Shown: positions 15,987-24,481, counted from the stretch's first letter. The stretch: 64,000 bases of DNA from Variovorax sp. Root473 (GCF_001426505.1 NZ_LMEV01000017.1:1064691-1128690), one strand, 5' to 3'. The notes: generated by a model not told the origin, from the letters alone. Numbers and translations: made by a program.

Positions 15987-16691
15987 TCAGCGCTTCTCAT
16001 ACTGCGTCTTGCCGAAAAGTATCTCGCGCGCCTTGTCGTCGGTGATCGGACGGCGCAGGTCGGCCAGCACTTTCACGCCGCGCTGCACGGCGGGGCGCGC
16101 GGCAATGCCGTCGAACCAGGCCTTCAGGTGTGGGTAGTCTGTGAGGGTGATGCCCTGGTTTTCCCAGCTGCGCAGCCAAGGGAAGATGGCGATGTCGGCA
16201 ATCGAATAGCTTTGGCCTGCGATGAACTTGTGCTTTGCCAGTTGCCTGTCGATCACGCCGTACAGGCGCTTGGCCTCGTTGGTGTAGCGGTCGATGGCAT
16301 AGGCGATCTTTTCGGGCGCGTAGAGGCGGAAGTGGTGCGCCTGGCCGAGCATCGGGCCGACGCCGCCCATCTGGAACATGAGCCACTGCAGCACGTCGTA
16401 GCGTTCGCGGTCGCCGGTGGGCAGGAACTTGCCGGTCTTGCCTGCGAGGTACACGAGGATCGCGCCCGATTCGAAGAGCGAGATTGGCTGGCCGTCCGGC
16501 CCGTGGGGGTCGGTGATGGCGGGAATCTTGTTGTTCGGGCTGATCTTCAGGAACTCGGGCGCGAACTGGTCGCCAGTGCCGATGTTCACCGGGTGCGCGC
16601 GGTACGGCAGGCCGCACTCCTCGAGCATGATGTGAACCTTGTGGCCGTTCGGCGTGGGCCAGGAATAGACCTCGATGGGCGATGCGGGCAT
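15987..16691 (-). CDS. yfcG: YfcG-like (Nu-class) glutathione S-transferase
   Basis: A 234-residue GST. It matches the E. coli YfcG/YghU type closely: [13 protein letters not shown] with the conserved Thr/Asn of the active site near residues 13-15, SPNNKIPAI with the cis-proline, [13 protein letters not shown], and [13 protein letters not shown] in the helical domain. YfcG-type enzymes act as disulfide-bond reductases that use glutathione and have low classical transferase activity. Next upstream on the strand is the UBP zinc-finger gene (110 bp away), so this may be a separate unit. Confidence 0.9.
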   Translation of the reverse strand: MPASPIEVYSWPTPNGHKVHIMLEECGLPYRAHPVNIGTGDQFAPEFLKISPNNKIPAITDPHGPDGQPISLFESGAILVYLAGKTGKFLPTGDRERYDVLQWLMFQMGGVGPMLGQAHHFRLYAPEKIAYAIDRYTNEAKRLYGVIDRQLAKHKFIAGQSYSIADIAIFPWLRSWENQGITLTDYPHLKAWFDGIAARPAVQRGVKVLADLRRPITDDKAREILFGKTQYEKR

Positions 16692-16800
16692 GTCGCGGGC
16701 TCCGGAGTGAGAGGGTTGGGACGGGAGAACGGCAGCATATACACGCGCATCCGGCCGCGTGCGGGTGCGGGCATTGGCCTGTTGCGCAGGTGCGGCCCGA

Positions 16801-17064
16801 TCACCCCACCTGCCGTTCGTGCGCGTTGCACCACATCCAGTGTTCGCCGGGCTCGATCGACTGGATCACCGGATGCGCTTCGGCCCGCGCGTGCTTCGTG
16901 GCGTGGCGGTTCTTCGACGAGTCGCAGCAGCCCACATGGCCGCAGTGCACGCACAGGCGCAGGTGCACCCAGGTGTCGCCGGTCTTCAGGCAGTCTTCGC
17001 AGCCTTGGGGCGTGTGCGGTTGCGCGAGGTCGGCGGGAACGTGTTCGCAGGCTTGAATGGGCAT
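16801..17064 (-). CDS. UBP-type zinc-finger protein (87 aa)
   Basis: An 87-residue protein that is almost only a UBP-type (ZnF-UBP) zinc finger: CEHV near the start, then GCEDCLKTGDTWVHLRLCVHCGHVGCCDSSKNRHATKHARAEAHPVI, the usual Cys/His ligand order. In eukaryotes this fold binds the free C-terminus of ubiquitin; bacterial versions have no known ligand. The gene lies 26 bp downstream of the sensor flavoprotein gene on the same strand, a pairing I recall from other bacteria. This suggests that the two products act together. Confidence 0.88.
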   Translation of the reverse strand: MPIQACEHVPADLAQPHTPQGCEDCLKTGDTWVHLRLCVHCGHVGCCDSSKNRHATKHARAEAHPVIQSIEPGEHWMWCNAHERQVG

Positions 17065-17090
17065 GGGTGTCTCGGAGCAAAAAGAAAAAT

Positions 17091-18767
17091 TCAGGCCACG
17101 GCCGAGGCCGACGACAGGCGCTGGTGAATGAGCGCCACCACCGCGGCGCCTTCGCCGATCGCACCCCCCACGCGCTTGACCGAGCCCGAACGCACGTCGC
17201 CCACCGCGAACACGCCGGACACGCTCGATTCGAGCGCGGCGGCGGGGCGCGCCGGAAAGCCGCTGCTGGCGGCCGGGCCGGTCAGCACGAAGCCGTGGCG
17301 GTCGACCGACACGCCGCAGCCGCCGAGCCATGAGGTCTCGGGCTCCGCGCCCACGAACAGGAAGATGTTGCGTGCCGGGCAGTCGTGCTCCTGGCCCGAG
17401 GTGTGGCAGCGCCACGTCGCGCCCGTGAGGCCTTCTTCGGGTGCGCCGTGCAGCCGCACGAGTTCGGTGTGCGGCTGCAGCGAGATGTTGGGCGTGGCCT
17501 CGATGCGGTCGATGAGGTAGCGCGACATGCTGGCCGCCAGCGACGGCCCGCGCACCAGCACGTTGACCTTGGCCGCATGGCGCGACAGGAACACCGCCGC
17601 CTGCCCGGCCGAGTTGCCGCCGCCCACCAGCGCGACTTCTTGCTGCGCGCAGATCTTGGCCTCGATGGCCGAGGCCCAGTACCAGATGCCGCGGCCTTCG
17701 AATTCGGCAAGGCGCGGCACGCCGGGGCGGCGGTAGCGCGCGCCGCTTGCGATGACCACCGTGCGGGCGCTGATCGTGCGGCCGTCAGTGAGCTTCAGTG
17801 CGAGGCTGCCGAGGGCGTTCTCGCGTGAGCAGTCGAGCGCTTCCACTTGCGCCGGAATCAGCATCTCGACGCCGAACTTCTGCGCCTGCACGAATGCGCG
17901 GCCCGCCAGCGCCTGCCCCGAGATGCCGGTCGGAAAGCCCAGGTAGTTCTCGATGCGTGCGCTGGCGCCGGCCTGGCCGCCGAAGGCGCGGCAGTCGAGC
18001 ACGATCACGCGCAACCCCTCGGACGCGGCATACACCGCGGTCGCGAGGCCGGCCGGGCCGGCGCCGACCACGGCCACGTCGTAGAGCGCGTCGCGCGCGG
18101 CGGTGTCGACCATGCCGAGACAGCGCGCCAGGCCTTCGTCGCTCGGGTTGACGAGCACGGAGCCATCGGGGCACACGGCCAACAACTTGTCGGGACCGTA
18201 CTGCGCGAGCAGCGCGGCGGCATCGGCGTCTGCCACCGCATCGACCAGGTGATAGGGATGTCCGTTGCGGCGCAGGAAGTTCTCCAGCCGCGCCATCTCG
18301 GGCGAGTCAGGTCGCCCGATCAGCACCGGGCCCGCCGCGCCCGATTCGATCAGCGCCACGCGCCGAAGGATCAGCGCGCGCGTGATGCGCTCGCCCAGGT
18401 CGGCCTCGGCCACCAGCAGCGCGCGCAGGCGGTCCGGCGGCACGACCAGCGCCTCGACCTCTTCGTCGGCATGGCCGTCGACCAGGGCAGGGCGCCCGCT
18501 CAACTGGCCGACCTCGGCGAGGAATTCGCCCGGCCCCTGGCGCGCGATCGGCACCACGTGGCCGAGACCGTCGCGCTGCGTGACGGCGACCACGCCCTTG
18601 AGCAGCACGAACATGCCAGCGCCGGTCTCGCCGGCGGTGAACAGCCGCTCGCCGCGCGCAAAGCGCTGCACGCTGCCGAAGCTGGCAATGCGTGCCATCT
18701 CGGCGTCACTGAGAACGGGGAAGGTCTGGTGCAGGCGGCTGTTGGCGCCTGGTGCATCGGTGGCCAT
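17091..18767 (-). CDS. Cyclic-nucleotide-binding / thioredoxin-reductase-like flavoprotein
   Basis: A 558-residue two-part protein. Residues about 20-145 form a cyclic-nucleotide-binding domain (FTAGETGAGMFVLLKGVVAV, GPGEFLAEVGQLSGRPALVD). Residues about 225-550 form a thioredoxin-reductase-like flavoprotein: VVGAGPAGLATAVY (FAD), GGQAGASARIENYLGFPTG, VALVGGGNSAGQAAVFL (NADPH) and the C-terminal GVFAVGDVRSGSVKRVGGAIGEG. The redox CxxC that true thioredoxin reductases carry between the two nucleotide motifs is replaced by YWASAIEAK, so it cannot be an ordinary thioredoxin reductase. The partner acceptor is unknown; the adjacent zinc-finger protein is a candidate. Confidence 0.9.
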   Translation of the reverse strand: MATDAPGANSRLHQTFPVLSDAEMARIASFGSVQRFARGERLFTAGETGAGMFVLLKGVVAVTQRDGLGHVVPIARQGPGEFLAEVGQLSGRPALVDGHADEEVEALVVPPDRLRALLVAEADLGERITRALILRRVALIESGAAGPVLIGRPDSPEMARLENFLRRNGHPYHLVDAVADADAAALLAQYGPDKLLAVCPDGSVLVNPSDEGLARCLGMVDTAARDALYDVAVVGAGPAGLATAVYAASEGLRVIVLDCRAFGGQAGASARIENYLGFPTGISGQALAGRAFVQAQKFGVEMLIPAQVEALDCSRENALGSLALKLTDGRTISARTVVIASGARYRRPGVPRLAEFEGRGIWYWASAIEAKICAQQEVALVGGGNSAGQAAVFLSRHAAKVNVLVRGPSLAASMSRYLIDRIEATPNISLQPHTELVRLHGAPEEGLTGATWRCHTSGQEHDCPARNIFLFVGAEPETSWLGGCGVSVDRHGFVLTGPAASSGFPARPAAALESSVSGVFAVGDVRSGSVKRVGGAIGEGAAVVALIHQRLSSASAVA

Positions 18768-18845
18768 GGGGTCGAACTCCGGGTCGCGATGCTCTGCATT
18801 AGACGCCGAAGCAGCGCCGGATCGAGCGCCGTGCGTGTTGTAACA

Positions 18846-18863
18846 ACGTCATGTGGCTGCCAC
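18846..18863 (+). promoter_or_regulatory. Pho-box-like site before olsB
   Basis: ACGTCAT, GTGG, CTGCCAC: two 7-bp elements with 4-bp spacing, matching the CTGTCAT-type consensus at 5 of 7 and 6 of 7 positions (allowing the common final C). It lies 61 bp upstream of the olsB start. It is the weakest of the four Pho-like sites in this block. Confidence 0.5.
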
Positions 18864-18924
18864 GCTGCTGACATGCGGCTTTCATTGCGCGTGTCCAGAC
18901 TCGGTCGGCAGAAAGGGATTTCCC

Positions 18925-19836
18925 ATGAAAGAACTGCCGAACCCGACGTTTCCGCTCTCGCAGCTCGGACTGCGCGCAGCCCTGTGGCCTGCACCCGCGG
19001 CCGGAACCCCCGCCGTTGTTGCCGCAACCGCCGTCGCACTGGCCACCCGCACGTCGGTGCCCGCCGCGCCGCTGGCCGTCATCGCGCCGCCGGCCGCCGA
19101 GGCCGGCAAGCCGGGCATCACGGTGAGCTGGGCGCGCCATCTGGACGACGTGCGCGCGGCGCAACGCCTGCGTCACGATGTGTTCGTCGGCGAAATGGGT
19201 GCACGCCTGACCACGCCGCTGGCCGGCCACGACATCGACCTGTTCGACGACTTCTGCGAACACCTGCTGGTACGCGACGAACTCACGGGCCAGGTCATCG
19301 GCACCTACCGCGTGCTGACCCCCGCGCAGGCGCGCCGCGTTGGCAGCACCTACAGCGACACTGAGTTCGACCTGACCCGCCTGCGTGACCTGCGCGAGCG
19401 CATGGTCGAGCTGGGCCGCAGCTGCGTGCACGCCGAGCACCGCCAGGGCGGCGTGATCCTCGCGCTGTGGGGCGCGCTGGCCGGCTTCATGCATCGCAAC
19501 AAGCTCGACACCATGATCGGCTGCGCGAGCATCCCGATGTCGCACAACGGCGTGACCAGCGGCGACGCGGCGGCCAGCATCTGGCGCCAGCTCTCGGCCA
19601 GCCACCTCGCGCCGATTCAATACCAGGTGCAGCCGCGCCTGCCGCTGCCGGTCGAACGGCTCGACAGCGCGCTCGACGTGGAACCGCCCGCGCTCATCAA
19701 GGGCTACCTGCGCCTAGGCGCGAAAGTACTCGGCGCGCCGGCCTGGGACCCGGACTTCAACACCGCCGACCTGCCGATGCTGATGCGCATCGACGACCTG
19801 CCGGCGCGCTACCGCAAGCATTTTCTCGGCGCATGA
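18925..19836 (+). CDS. olsB: OlsB-like N-acyltransferase (ornithine-lipid synthesis)
   Basis: A 303-residue GNAT-fold acyltransferase. OlsB hallmarks are present: ELGRSCVHAEHR, GCASIPM, PPALIKGYLRLGAK and the final DFNTADLPMLMRI. OlsB transfers a 3-hydroxyacyl chain from ACP to ornithine, the first step to phosphorus-free ornithine lipids; OlsA, the second enzyme, is not in the window. Residues 1-65 are an Ala/Pro-rich extension absent from classical OlsB. The position next to ppk1 and a Pho-like site fits induction under phosphate limitation. A hemolysin-like acyltransferase with another amine acceptor is the alternative. Confidence 0.78.
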   Translation: MKELPNPTFPLSQLGLRAALWPAPAAGTPAVVAATAVALATRTSVPAAPLAVIAPPAAEAGKPGITVSWARHLDDVRAAQRLRHDVFVGEMGARLTTPLAGHDIDLFDDFCEHLLVRDELTGQVIGTYRVLTPAQARRVGSTYSDTEFDLTRLRDLRERMVELGRSCVHAEHRQGGVILALWGALAGFMHRNKLDTMIGCASIPMSHNGVTSGDAAASIWRQLSASHLAPIQYQVQPRLPLPVERLDSALDVEPPALIKGYLRLGAKVLGAPAWDPDFNTADLPMLMRIDDLPARYRKHFLGA

Positions 19837-19933
19837 AGCCGGCGGCCATCCGGCCCGACGTCGGGCCGCACGCTGCACTGCCGTCGCAGAATATGTCAGA
19901 GGCGCTCCCCGCGATGCCGGGCGCGTCACGCGG

Positions 19934-19951
19934 ATGTCATGGAACTGTCAC
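19934..19951 (+). promoter_or_regulatory. Pho box before ppk1
   Basis: ATGTCAT, GGAA, CTGTCAC, an excellent PhoB site (6 of 7 and 6-7 of 7 positions), 70 bp upstream of the ppk1 start. A further CTGTCAT half-site is at 19966-19972, so PhoB may bind in tandem. Confidence 0.8.
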
Positions 19952-20021
19952 GAGCGACGTTGACACTGTCATATTTCAGCCGACGTGTTCTCCCGTGCCG
20001 CTTGCTCCAGAATCAGTGCCC

Positions 20022-22160
20022 ATGCCTTCCGTCCTCGCTGACCCGTCGCGTGCCGATGCCGCGCCTTCGTTCGCGTTGCTGGACCGCGACCACAGCATCC
20101 TTTCCTTCAATGAGCGCGTGCTCGACTGGGCGCGTCGCCCCGAGGTGCCGCTTATCGAGCGGCTGCGCTACCTGTGCATCGTGTCGTCGAACCTCGACGA
20201 GTTCTTCGAGGTGCGCGCTGCGCCGCACCTGAGCGCGGGCAGCGCCGGCGACCGCAAGGGCAGCTACACGGTCGAGTCGTTCGAGCGATTGGCCGAAGCC
20301 GCCCATGCGCTGGTCGCGCGGCAGTACGCGCTGTACAACGACGAGCTGATGCCGATCTTTGCCACGCGCGGCATCCACATCGTGTCGCACGGCGAGCGCA
20401 ACCCGGCGCAGCGCAAATGGGTGGGCGAATATTTCGAGCGCGAGGTGCGCCCGTTGCTGATTCCGGTAGGGCTCGATCCGGCGCACCCGTTCCCGCAGGT
20501 GGCGAACAAGTCGCTGAACTTCATCGTGCGGCTCGGCGGCAAGGACGCCTTCGGCCGCGAGAACCCGATCCAGATCGTCAAGCTGCCGCGCGTGCTGCCG
20601 CGCCTGATCAAGATGCCGGCCAAGGTGTCGGACGGCAAGACGCTGTTCGTGGCGCTGTCGAGCGTGGTGCGCGCGCATCTGTCGAGCATGTTCCCGGGCC
20701 GCGAGGTGGGCGACTTCTCGCAGTTCCGTGTGACACGCCACTCCGACCTTGCGGTCGACGAGGAAGACGTCAAGAACCTGCGCACCGCGCTGCGCCAGGG
20801 CCTGCAGCATCGCCACTACGGACAGGCCGTGCGGCTCGAGGTATCGGCCAGTTGCGCCGAATCGCTTGCGAGCTTCTTGCTGGCGCAGTTCAACCTGCCG
20901 CCGCAGGCGCTGTACCGCGTGCACGGGCCGGTGAACCTGGCGCGCCTCACGCAGCTCATCGACCTGATCGGCGAGCCGCAGCTGCGTTTTCCACCGTATG
21001 TGGCGTCGTTCCCCGTCACGCTGTCGCCCGCGCAGTCGTTCTTCGACCGGCTGCAGCGCGGCGACGTGCTGATCCACCAGCCCTTTGAAAGTTTCGACGG
21101 CGTGCTGGCCTTCCTGCGCGATGCCGTGCTCGATCCGCAGGTGCTCGCCATCAAGCAGACCATCTACCGCACCGGCGCCGACTCGGAGCTCATGGACCTG
21201 CTGCGCGAAGCCGTGCGCCGCGGCAAAGAGGTGACAGTGGTGGTCGAGCTGAAGGCGCGCTTCGACGAAGAGGCCAACATCAACTGGGCCGAGATGCTCG
21301 AATCGATCGGCGCCCAGGTGGTGTACGGCGTGGTGGGCCTGAAGACCCACGCCAAGATGCTGCTGGTCACGCGCCGCGAGGGCAAGCAGCTGCGTCGCTA
21401 CGGCCATCTGTCGACCGGCAACTACAACCCACGCACGGCGCGGCTGTACACCGACATCAGCCACCTCACGGCCGACCCCGCGCTCACCGCCGACATGGAG
21501 GCCGTGTTCGTCCACCTGGCCAGCCAGAGCCGCCTGCCCAAGCTCAACCGCATGTGGCTCGCGCCCTTCGACCTGCACAAGAACCTGGTCGCGCGCATCG
21601 ATGCGCTGGGGCAGGCCGCCGCGAACGGCGAGCCGACGCGCATCGTCGCCAAGATGAATGCGCTGACCGACGAGGGCATCATCGACGCGCTCATTCGCGC
21701 GGGGCAGAAGGGCGTGAAGATCGACCTCATCGTGCGCGGTGCCTGCACGCTGCCGGCGCAGGTGCTGGGCCTCACCGACAACATCCGCGTGCGCTCGGTC
21801 ATCGGGCGCTTCCTGGAGCATTCGCGCGTGTTCTATTTCCGCCATGGCGAGGACGAGTCGCTGTACCTGTCGAGCGCCGACTGGATGAACCGCAACATGA
21901 TGCGGCGAATCGAACTGGCCTGGCCGGTGACCGACCCCACGCTGCGCCAGCGCCTCATCGACGAGTGCCTGGTGGCCTATCTGCACGACGGCCGCGACGC
22001 CTGGGACCTGGGTGGCGACGGCATCTACACGCGCGTCAACCACGACACGCACCCCGGCGAGGCGGGCGCGTCCCCCGCGATCGAAGCGCATGGCGCCCAG
22101 GCCGCCTTGATGGGCCGCTATGCATCACGAGGAAACCACCGTGATGCATCCGGCAATTGA
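20022..22160 (+). CDS. ppk1: Polyphosphate kinase 1
   Basis: A 712-residue PPK1, the normal length. The N-terminal FNERVLDWA and LRYLCIVSSNLDEFFEVR blocks are intact. The catalytic histidines are H443 (GLKTHAKM) and H462 (YGHLSTGNYN), with the same 19-residue spacing as E. coli H435/H454; the second phospholipase-D-like half includes the YLSSADWMNRNM block. It makes polyphosphate reversibly from ATP at the membrane. A Pho box lies upstream. sixA follows 31 bp later and ppx is convergent beyond it. Confidence 0.97.
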   Translation: MPSVLADPSRADAAPSFALLDRDHSILSFNERVLDWARRPEVPLIERLRYLCIVSSNLDEFFEVRAAPHLSAGSAGDRKGSYTVESFERLAEAAHALVARQYALYNDELMPIFATRGIHIVSHGERNPAQRKWVGEYFEREVRPLLIPVGLDPAHPFPQVANKSLNFIVRLGGKDAFGRENPIQIVKLPRVLPRLIKMPAKVSDGKTLFVALSSVVRAHLSSMFPGREVGDFSQFRVTRHSDLAVDEEDVKNLRTALRQGLQHRHYGQAVRLEVSASCAESLASFLLAQFNLPPQALYRVHGPVNLARLTQLIDLIGEPQLRFPPYVASFPVTLSPAQSFFDRLQRGDVLIHQPFESFDGVLAFLRDAVLDPQVLAIKQTIYRTGADSELMDLLREAVRRGKEVTVVVELKARFDEEANINWAEMLESIGAQVVYGVVGLKTHAKMLLVTRREGKQLRRYGHLSTGNYNPRTARLYTDISHLTADPALTADMEAVFVHLASQSRLPKLNRMWLAPFDLHKNLVARIDALGQAAANGEPTRIVAKMNALTDEGIIDALIRAGQKGVKIDLIVRGACTLPAQVLGLTDNIRVRSVIGRFLEHSRVFYFRHGEDESLYLSSADWMNRNMMRRIELAWPVTDPTLRQRLIDECLVAYLHDGRDAWDLGGDGIYTRVNHDTHPGEAGASPAIEAHGAQAALMGRYASRGNHRDASGN

Positions 22161-22191
22161 AATTGAAGAGGAAGTTCGAAGGACGATGAGC

Positions 22192-22653
22192 ATGGACTTG
22201 ATCTTCTGGCGTCACGCCGAAGCCGAGGACTGGACCGAAGGGTGTGACGATATGCATCGCTCGCTCACGCCGCGCGGCGAAAAACAGGCCAAGCGCATGG
22301 CCTCCTGGCTCGACCGGCAACTGCCCGACGGCACGCGCATCGTGTGCAGCCCGGCGCGCCGCTGCGAGCAGACCGCGCTGGCGCTGGGCCGCAAGTACAA
22401 GCTGCGTTCCGAGTTGTCGCCCGACACCACCCCCGACGCACTGCTGGCCGCCACGGGCTGGCCCAACGGCAAGTCGGTGGTGCTGGTGATCGGCCACCAG
22501 CCCTCGCTGGGGCAGGCGATCTCGCTGCTGCTCGGCCTGAAGCAGGACAGCTGTCCGGTGCGCAAGGGCTCGCTGTGGTGGATCCGCACCCGCGAGCGCG
22601 ACGGCGACGTGCAGACCGTCGTGGTGACGGTGCAGGCCCCCGAACTCCTCTGA
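22192..22653 (+). CDS. sixA: SixA-type phosphohistidine phosphatase
   Basis: A 153-residue histidine-phosphatase-superfamily protein. The catalytic RHAEAED places the nucleophile at H8 with this start, the same number as in E. coli SixA; RIVCSPARRCEQTA and VLVIGHQPSLGQ give the remaining catalytic residues. SixA removes phosphate from phosphohistidine in signalling or PTS proteins. I preferred the ATG at 22192 over 22186 because an AAGGA lies at the proper distance. It is 31 bp downstream of ppk1 and probably co-transcribed, an interesting pairing as PPK1 works through a phosphohistidine. Confidence 0.9.
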   Translation: MDLIFWRHAEAEDWTEGCDDMHRSLTPRGEKQAKRMASWLDRQLPDGTRIVCSPARRCEQTALALGRKYKLRSELSPDTTPDALLAATGWPNGKSVVLVIGHQPSLGQAISLLLGLKQDSCPVRKGSLWWIRTRERDGDVQTVVVTVQAPELL

Positions 22654-22691
22654 CGTTCCCCGGCCCTCGATGGGGGGCTGTCTTTCAAGCG

Positions 22692-22780
22692 AACACCACG
22701 GAACCGGCTTTGCCGGGCCGTTGGTGTTGCCCCCTGCAAGGGGGTTGGCGAAGCGACACGAAGTGCGCGAAGACTGGGGG
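22692..22780. repeat. Palindromic intergenic repeat between sixA and ppx
   Basis: An imperfect inverted repeat (22692-22708 with 22712-22728) is followed by a second hairpin (CCCCCTTGCAGGGGG-like arms at about 22729-22744) and a segment GGCGAAGCGACACGAAGTGC. It fills the gap between two convergent genes. I recall similar sequences scattered between genes in Comamonadaceae; no second copy was noticed in this window. It may also end both transcripts. Confidence 0.55.
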
Positions 22781-24295
22781 TTAGCTCAATTCAACGCGCC
22801 AGTTGCTGGTCTTTTGCCAGGCCAGCACTTCTTCGCGCAGGAGGTGTGCGGACTGCGGATAGGCCTCTGCCCAGTCGGGAGCGCAGGCGATCATGAAGGC
22901 GCGCGCACCCAGTGCTGCGAGGTGCAGTGCCTGCGGGTCGGGATCGCGGCGCGCATGGCACAGGATCACGGCCAGTCGCAGCGCGAGCAGCTGCATCACG
23001 AAGGTCTCGTCGTCGAGCGAGGCTTCGAGCTTGCGCAGCTTGCCGCGTTGGCCCAGCACCAGCTGGCCGAGCGCATGCAGCTCATTCACTGCAAAGCCCG
23101 GCGCATCGGCGTTGTCGAGGATGTAGGCGCCGTGCTTGTGATAGTCGCTGTGCGACACCAGGGTGCCGATCTCGTGCAGCTGCGCGGCCCAGCCGAGCTT
23201 GCGCAGCGCGCGGCCGGCGCGGTTCGATGTGCTGCCGCCGCGCGCGGCGGGGGCGAGCTGCACGAACAGCGCGGCGGCGGTGTCGCTCACGCGCTTGGCC
23301 TGGGCTGTGTCGACCGCGAAGCGGGTGGCGAGCCGGGCCACGGTGGCGCTGCGCATGTCGGCCACGCTCTCGTCGCGCTCGAGCAATTCGTACAGCACGC
23401 CATGGCGCAGGGCGCCCTGGGCGACCTTCATTTCCTGGATGTCGAGCAGGTCGAACACCGCGCGCAGCACACTCAGGCCGCCGCCGATCACGGCCTTGCG
23501 GTCCTCGCGCATGCCGTCGATGCGCAGTTTGTCGATGCTGCCGGCCTTGAGCAGGCGGTCGAGCAGCCAGTCGAGGCCGTCGCGTGTGACGAGGCCGGCG
23601 TCGCCGCCGGCCGCGGCGAGCACGTCGCCGACCGCGCCAATGGTGCCGGAGGCGCCGTAGGCCACGTCCCACTGGTCGCGGGTGTAGCTTGACAGCGCAT
23701 CGTCCAGCACGGCCTTGGCCGCGACTTCGGCAGCGCGGAAGGCGGGGGCGGTGAACTGGCCTTCGCCGAAATGCTTCATCGACCAGGCGACGCTGCCCAC
23801 GCGGTACGACTCCATGCGCTCGGCCTCGAGCGCGTGGCCGATGATCATTTCGGTGGAGCGTCCGCCGATGTCGATGACGAGGCGGCGTTCCTCGTCGGAC
23901 GCGTCGGTGTGCGGCAGGTGGTGCGCGACGCCCTGGTAGATCAGGCGGGCTTCTTCGCGGCCCGGGATCACGTCGATGCCGAAGCCGAGGATGGTGCGTG
24001 CACGCAAAAGAAATTCTTCGCGGTTGCGTGCTTCGCGCAAGGTCTGTGTGGCGACGGCGCGCACCTGCGAGCGCTTGAAGCCGGCCAGCCGTTCGCCGAA
24101 GCGGGCGAGGGCGTCCCAGCCGCGCTGCATGGCTTCGGTCGTGAGGTTGCGTGCGCTGTCCAGGCCGTTGCCCTGGCGCACGGTTTCCTTGAGGTACTCG
24201 GTGCGATGGATCTGTCCATGGTCGACCTGGCCGATTTCCAGCCTGAAGCTGTTGGAGCCGAGATCGACCGCTGCGAGGCGGGTGCCGTTTTGCAT
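22781..24295 (-). CDS. ppx: Exopolyphosphatase / Ppx-GppA family
   Basis: A 504-residue Ppx/GppA phosphatase. The ASKHA-type ATPase-fold blocks are visible: LAAVDLGSNSFRLEIG (phosphate loop 1), ATQTLREARNREEFL, PGREEARLIYQGV, VIDIGGRSTEMIIG (phosphate loop 2), and a C-terminal HD-like helical domain (LHEIGTLVSHSDYHKHGAYIL). It cuts terminal phosphates from polyphosphate and may also act on pppGpp. It is transcribed divergently from pstS, and a minus-strand Pho-like box lies 102 bp upstream of its start. Confidence 0.95.
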   Translation of the reverse strand: MQNGTRLAAVDLGSNSFRLEIGQVDHGQIHRTEYLKETVRQGNGLDSARNLTTEAMQRGWDALARFGERLAGFKRSQVRAVATQTLREARNREEFLLRARTILGFGIDVIPGREEARLIYQGVAHHLPHTDASDEERRLVIDIGGRSTEMIIGHALEAERMESYRVGSVAWSMKHFGEGQFTAPAFRAAEVAAKAVLDDALSSYTRDQWDVAYGASGTIGAVGDVLAAAGGDAGLVTRDGLDWLLDRLLKAGSIDKLRIDGMREDRKAVIGGGLSVLRAVFDLLDIQEMKVAQGALRHGVLYELLERDESVADMRSATVARLATRFAVDTAQAKRVSDTAAALFVQLAPAARGGSTSNRAGRALRKLGWAAQLHEIGTLVSHSDYHKHGAYILDNADAPGFAVNELHALGQLVLGQRGKLRKLEASLDDETFVMQLLALRLAVILCHARRDPDPQALHLAALGARAFMIACAPDWAEAYPQSAHLLREEVLAWQKTSNWRVELS

Positions 24296-24396
24296 TGTTG
24301 TAGTGAAGAGGGCGGTTCTCTGATCGTAGCGCCGTGACAGCTAGGCGCCGCCTCCCCAGTCGCGTCACGGCGAGGGCTGGAGGTTAGGCGGGGCGA

Positions 24397-24414
24397 ATGA
24401 CGGTTATGTGACAG
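24397..24414 (-). promoter_or_regulatory. Pho-box-like site facing ppx
   Basis: On the minus strand: CTGTCAC, ATAA, CCGTCAT. Two 7-bp elements with the expected 4-bp spacing, oriented towards ppx, 102 bp upstream of its start. It lies 49 bp from the pstS box, so two PhoB sites drive opposite directions in one intergenic region. Confidence 0.65.
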
Positions 24415-24463
24415 CGTCACACACCACCCGGCCCGTGCCGCGGCATTTTCCCTCGACAGCGGG

Positions 24464-24481
24464 GTGTCACATCGATGTCAC
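24464..24481 (+). promoter_or_regulatory. Pho box before pstS
   Basis: GTGTCAC, ATCG, ATGTCAC: two 7-bp elements with 4-bp spacing, 64 bp upstream of the pstS start. This is the expected control site of the pst operon. Confidence 0.8.

Noticed and set aside
20013-22091. Long open frame opposite ppk1 (and similar ones opposite most large genes, e.g. 40669-43704, 2886-4622, 37931-40054)
   Set aside because: High GC leaves few stops in antisense frames; the products are Arg/Ala/His/Gly-rich without motifs, and the sense genes are certain.
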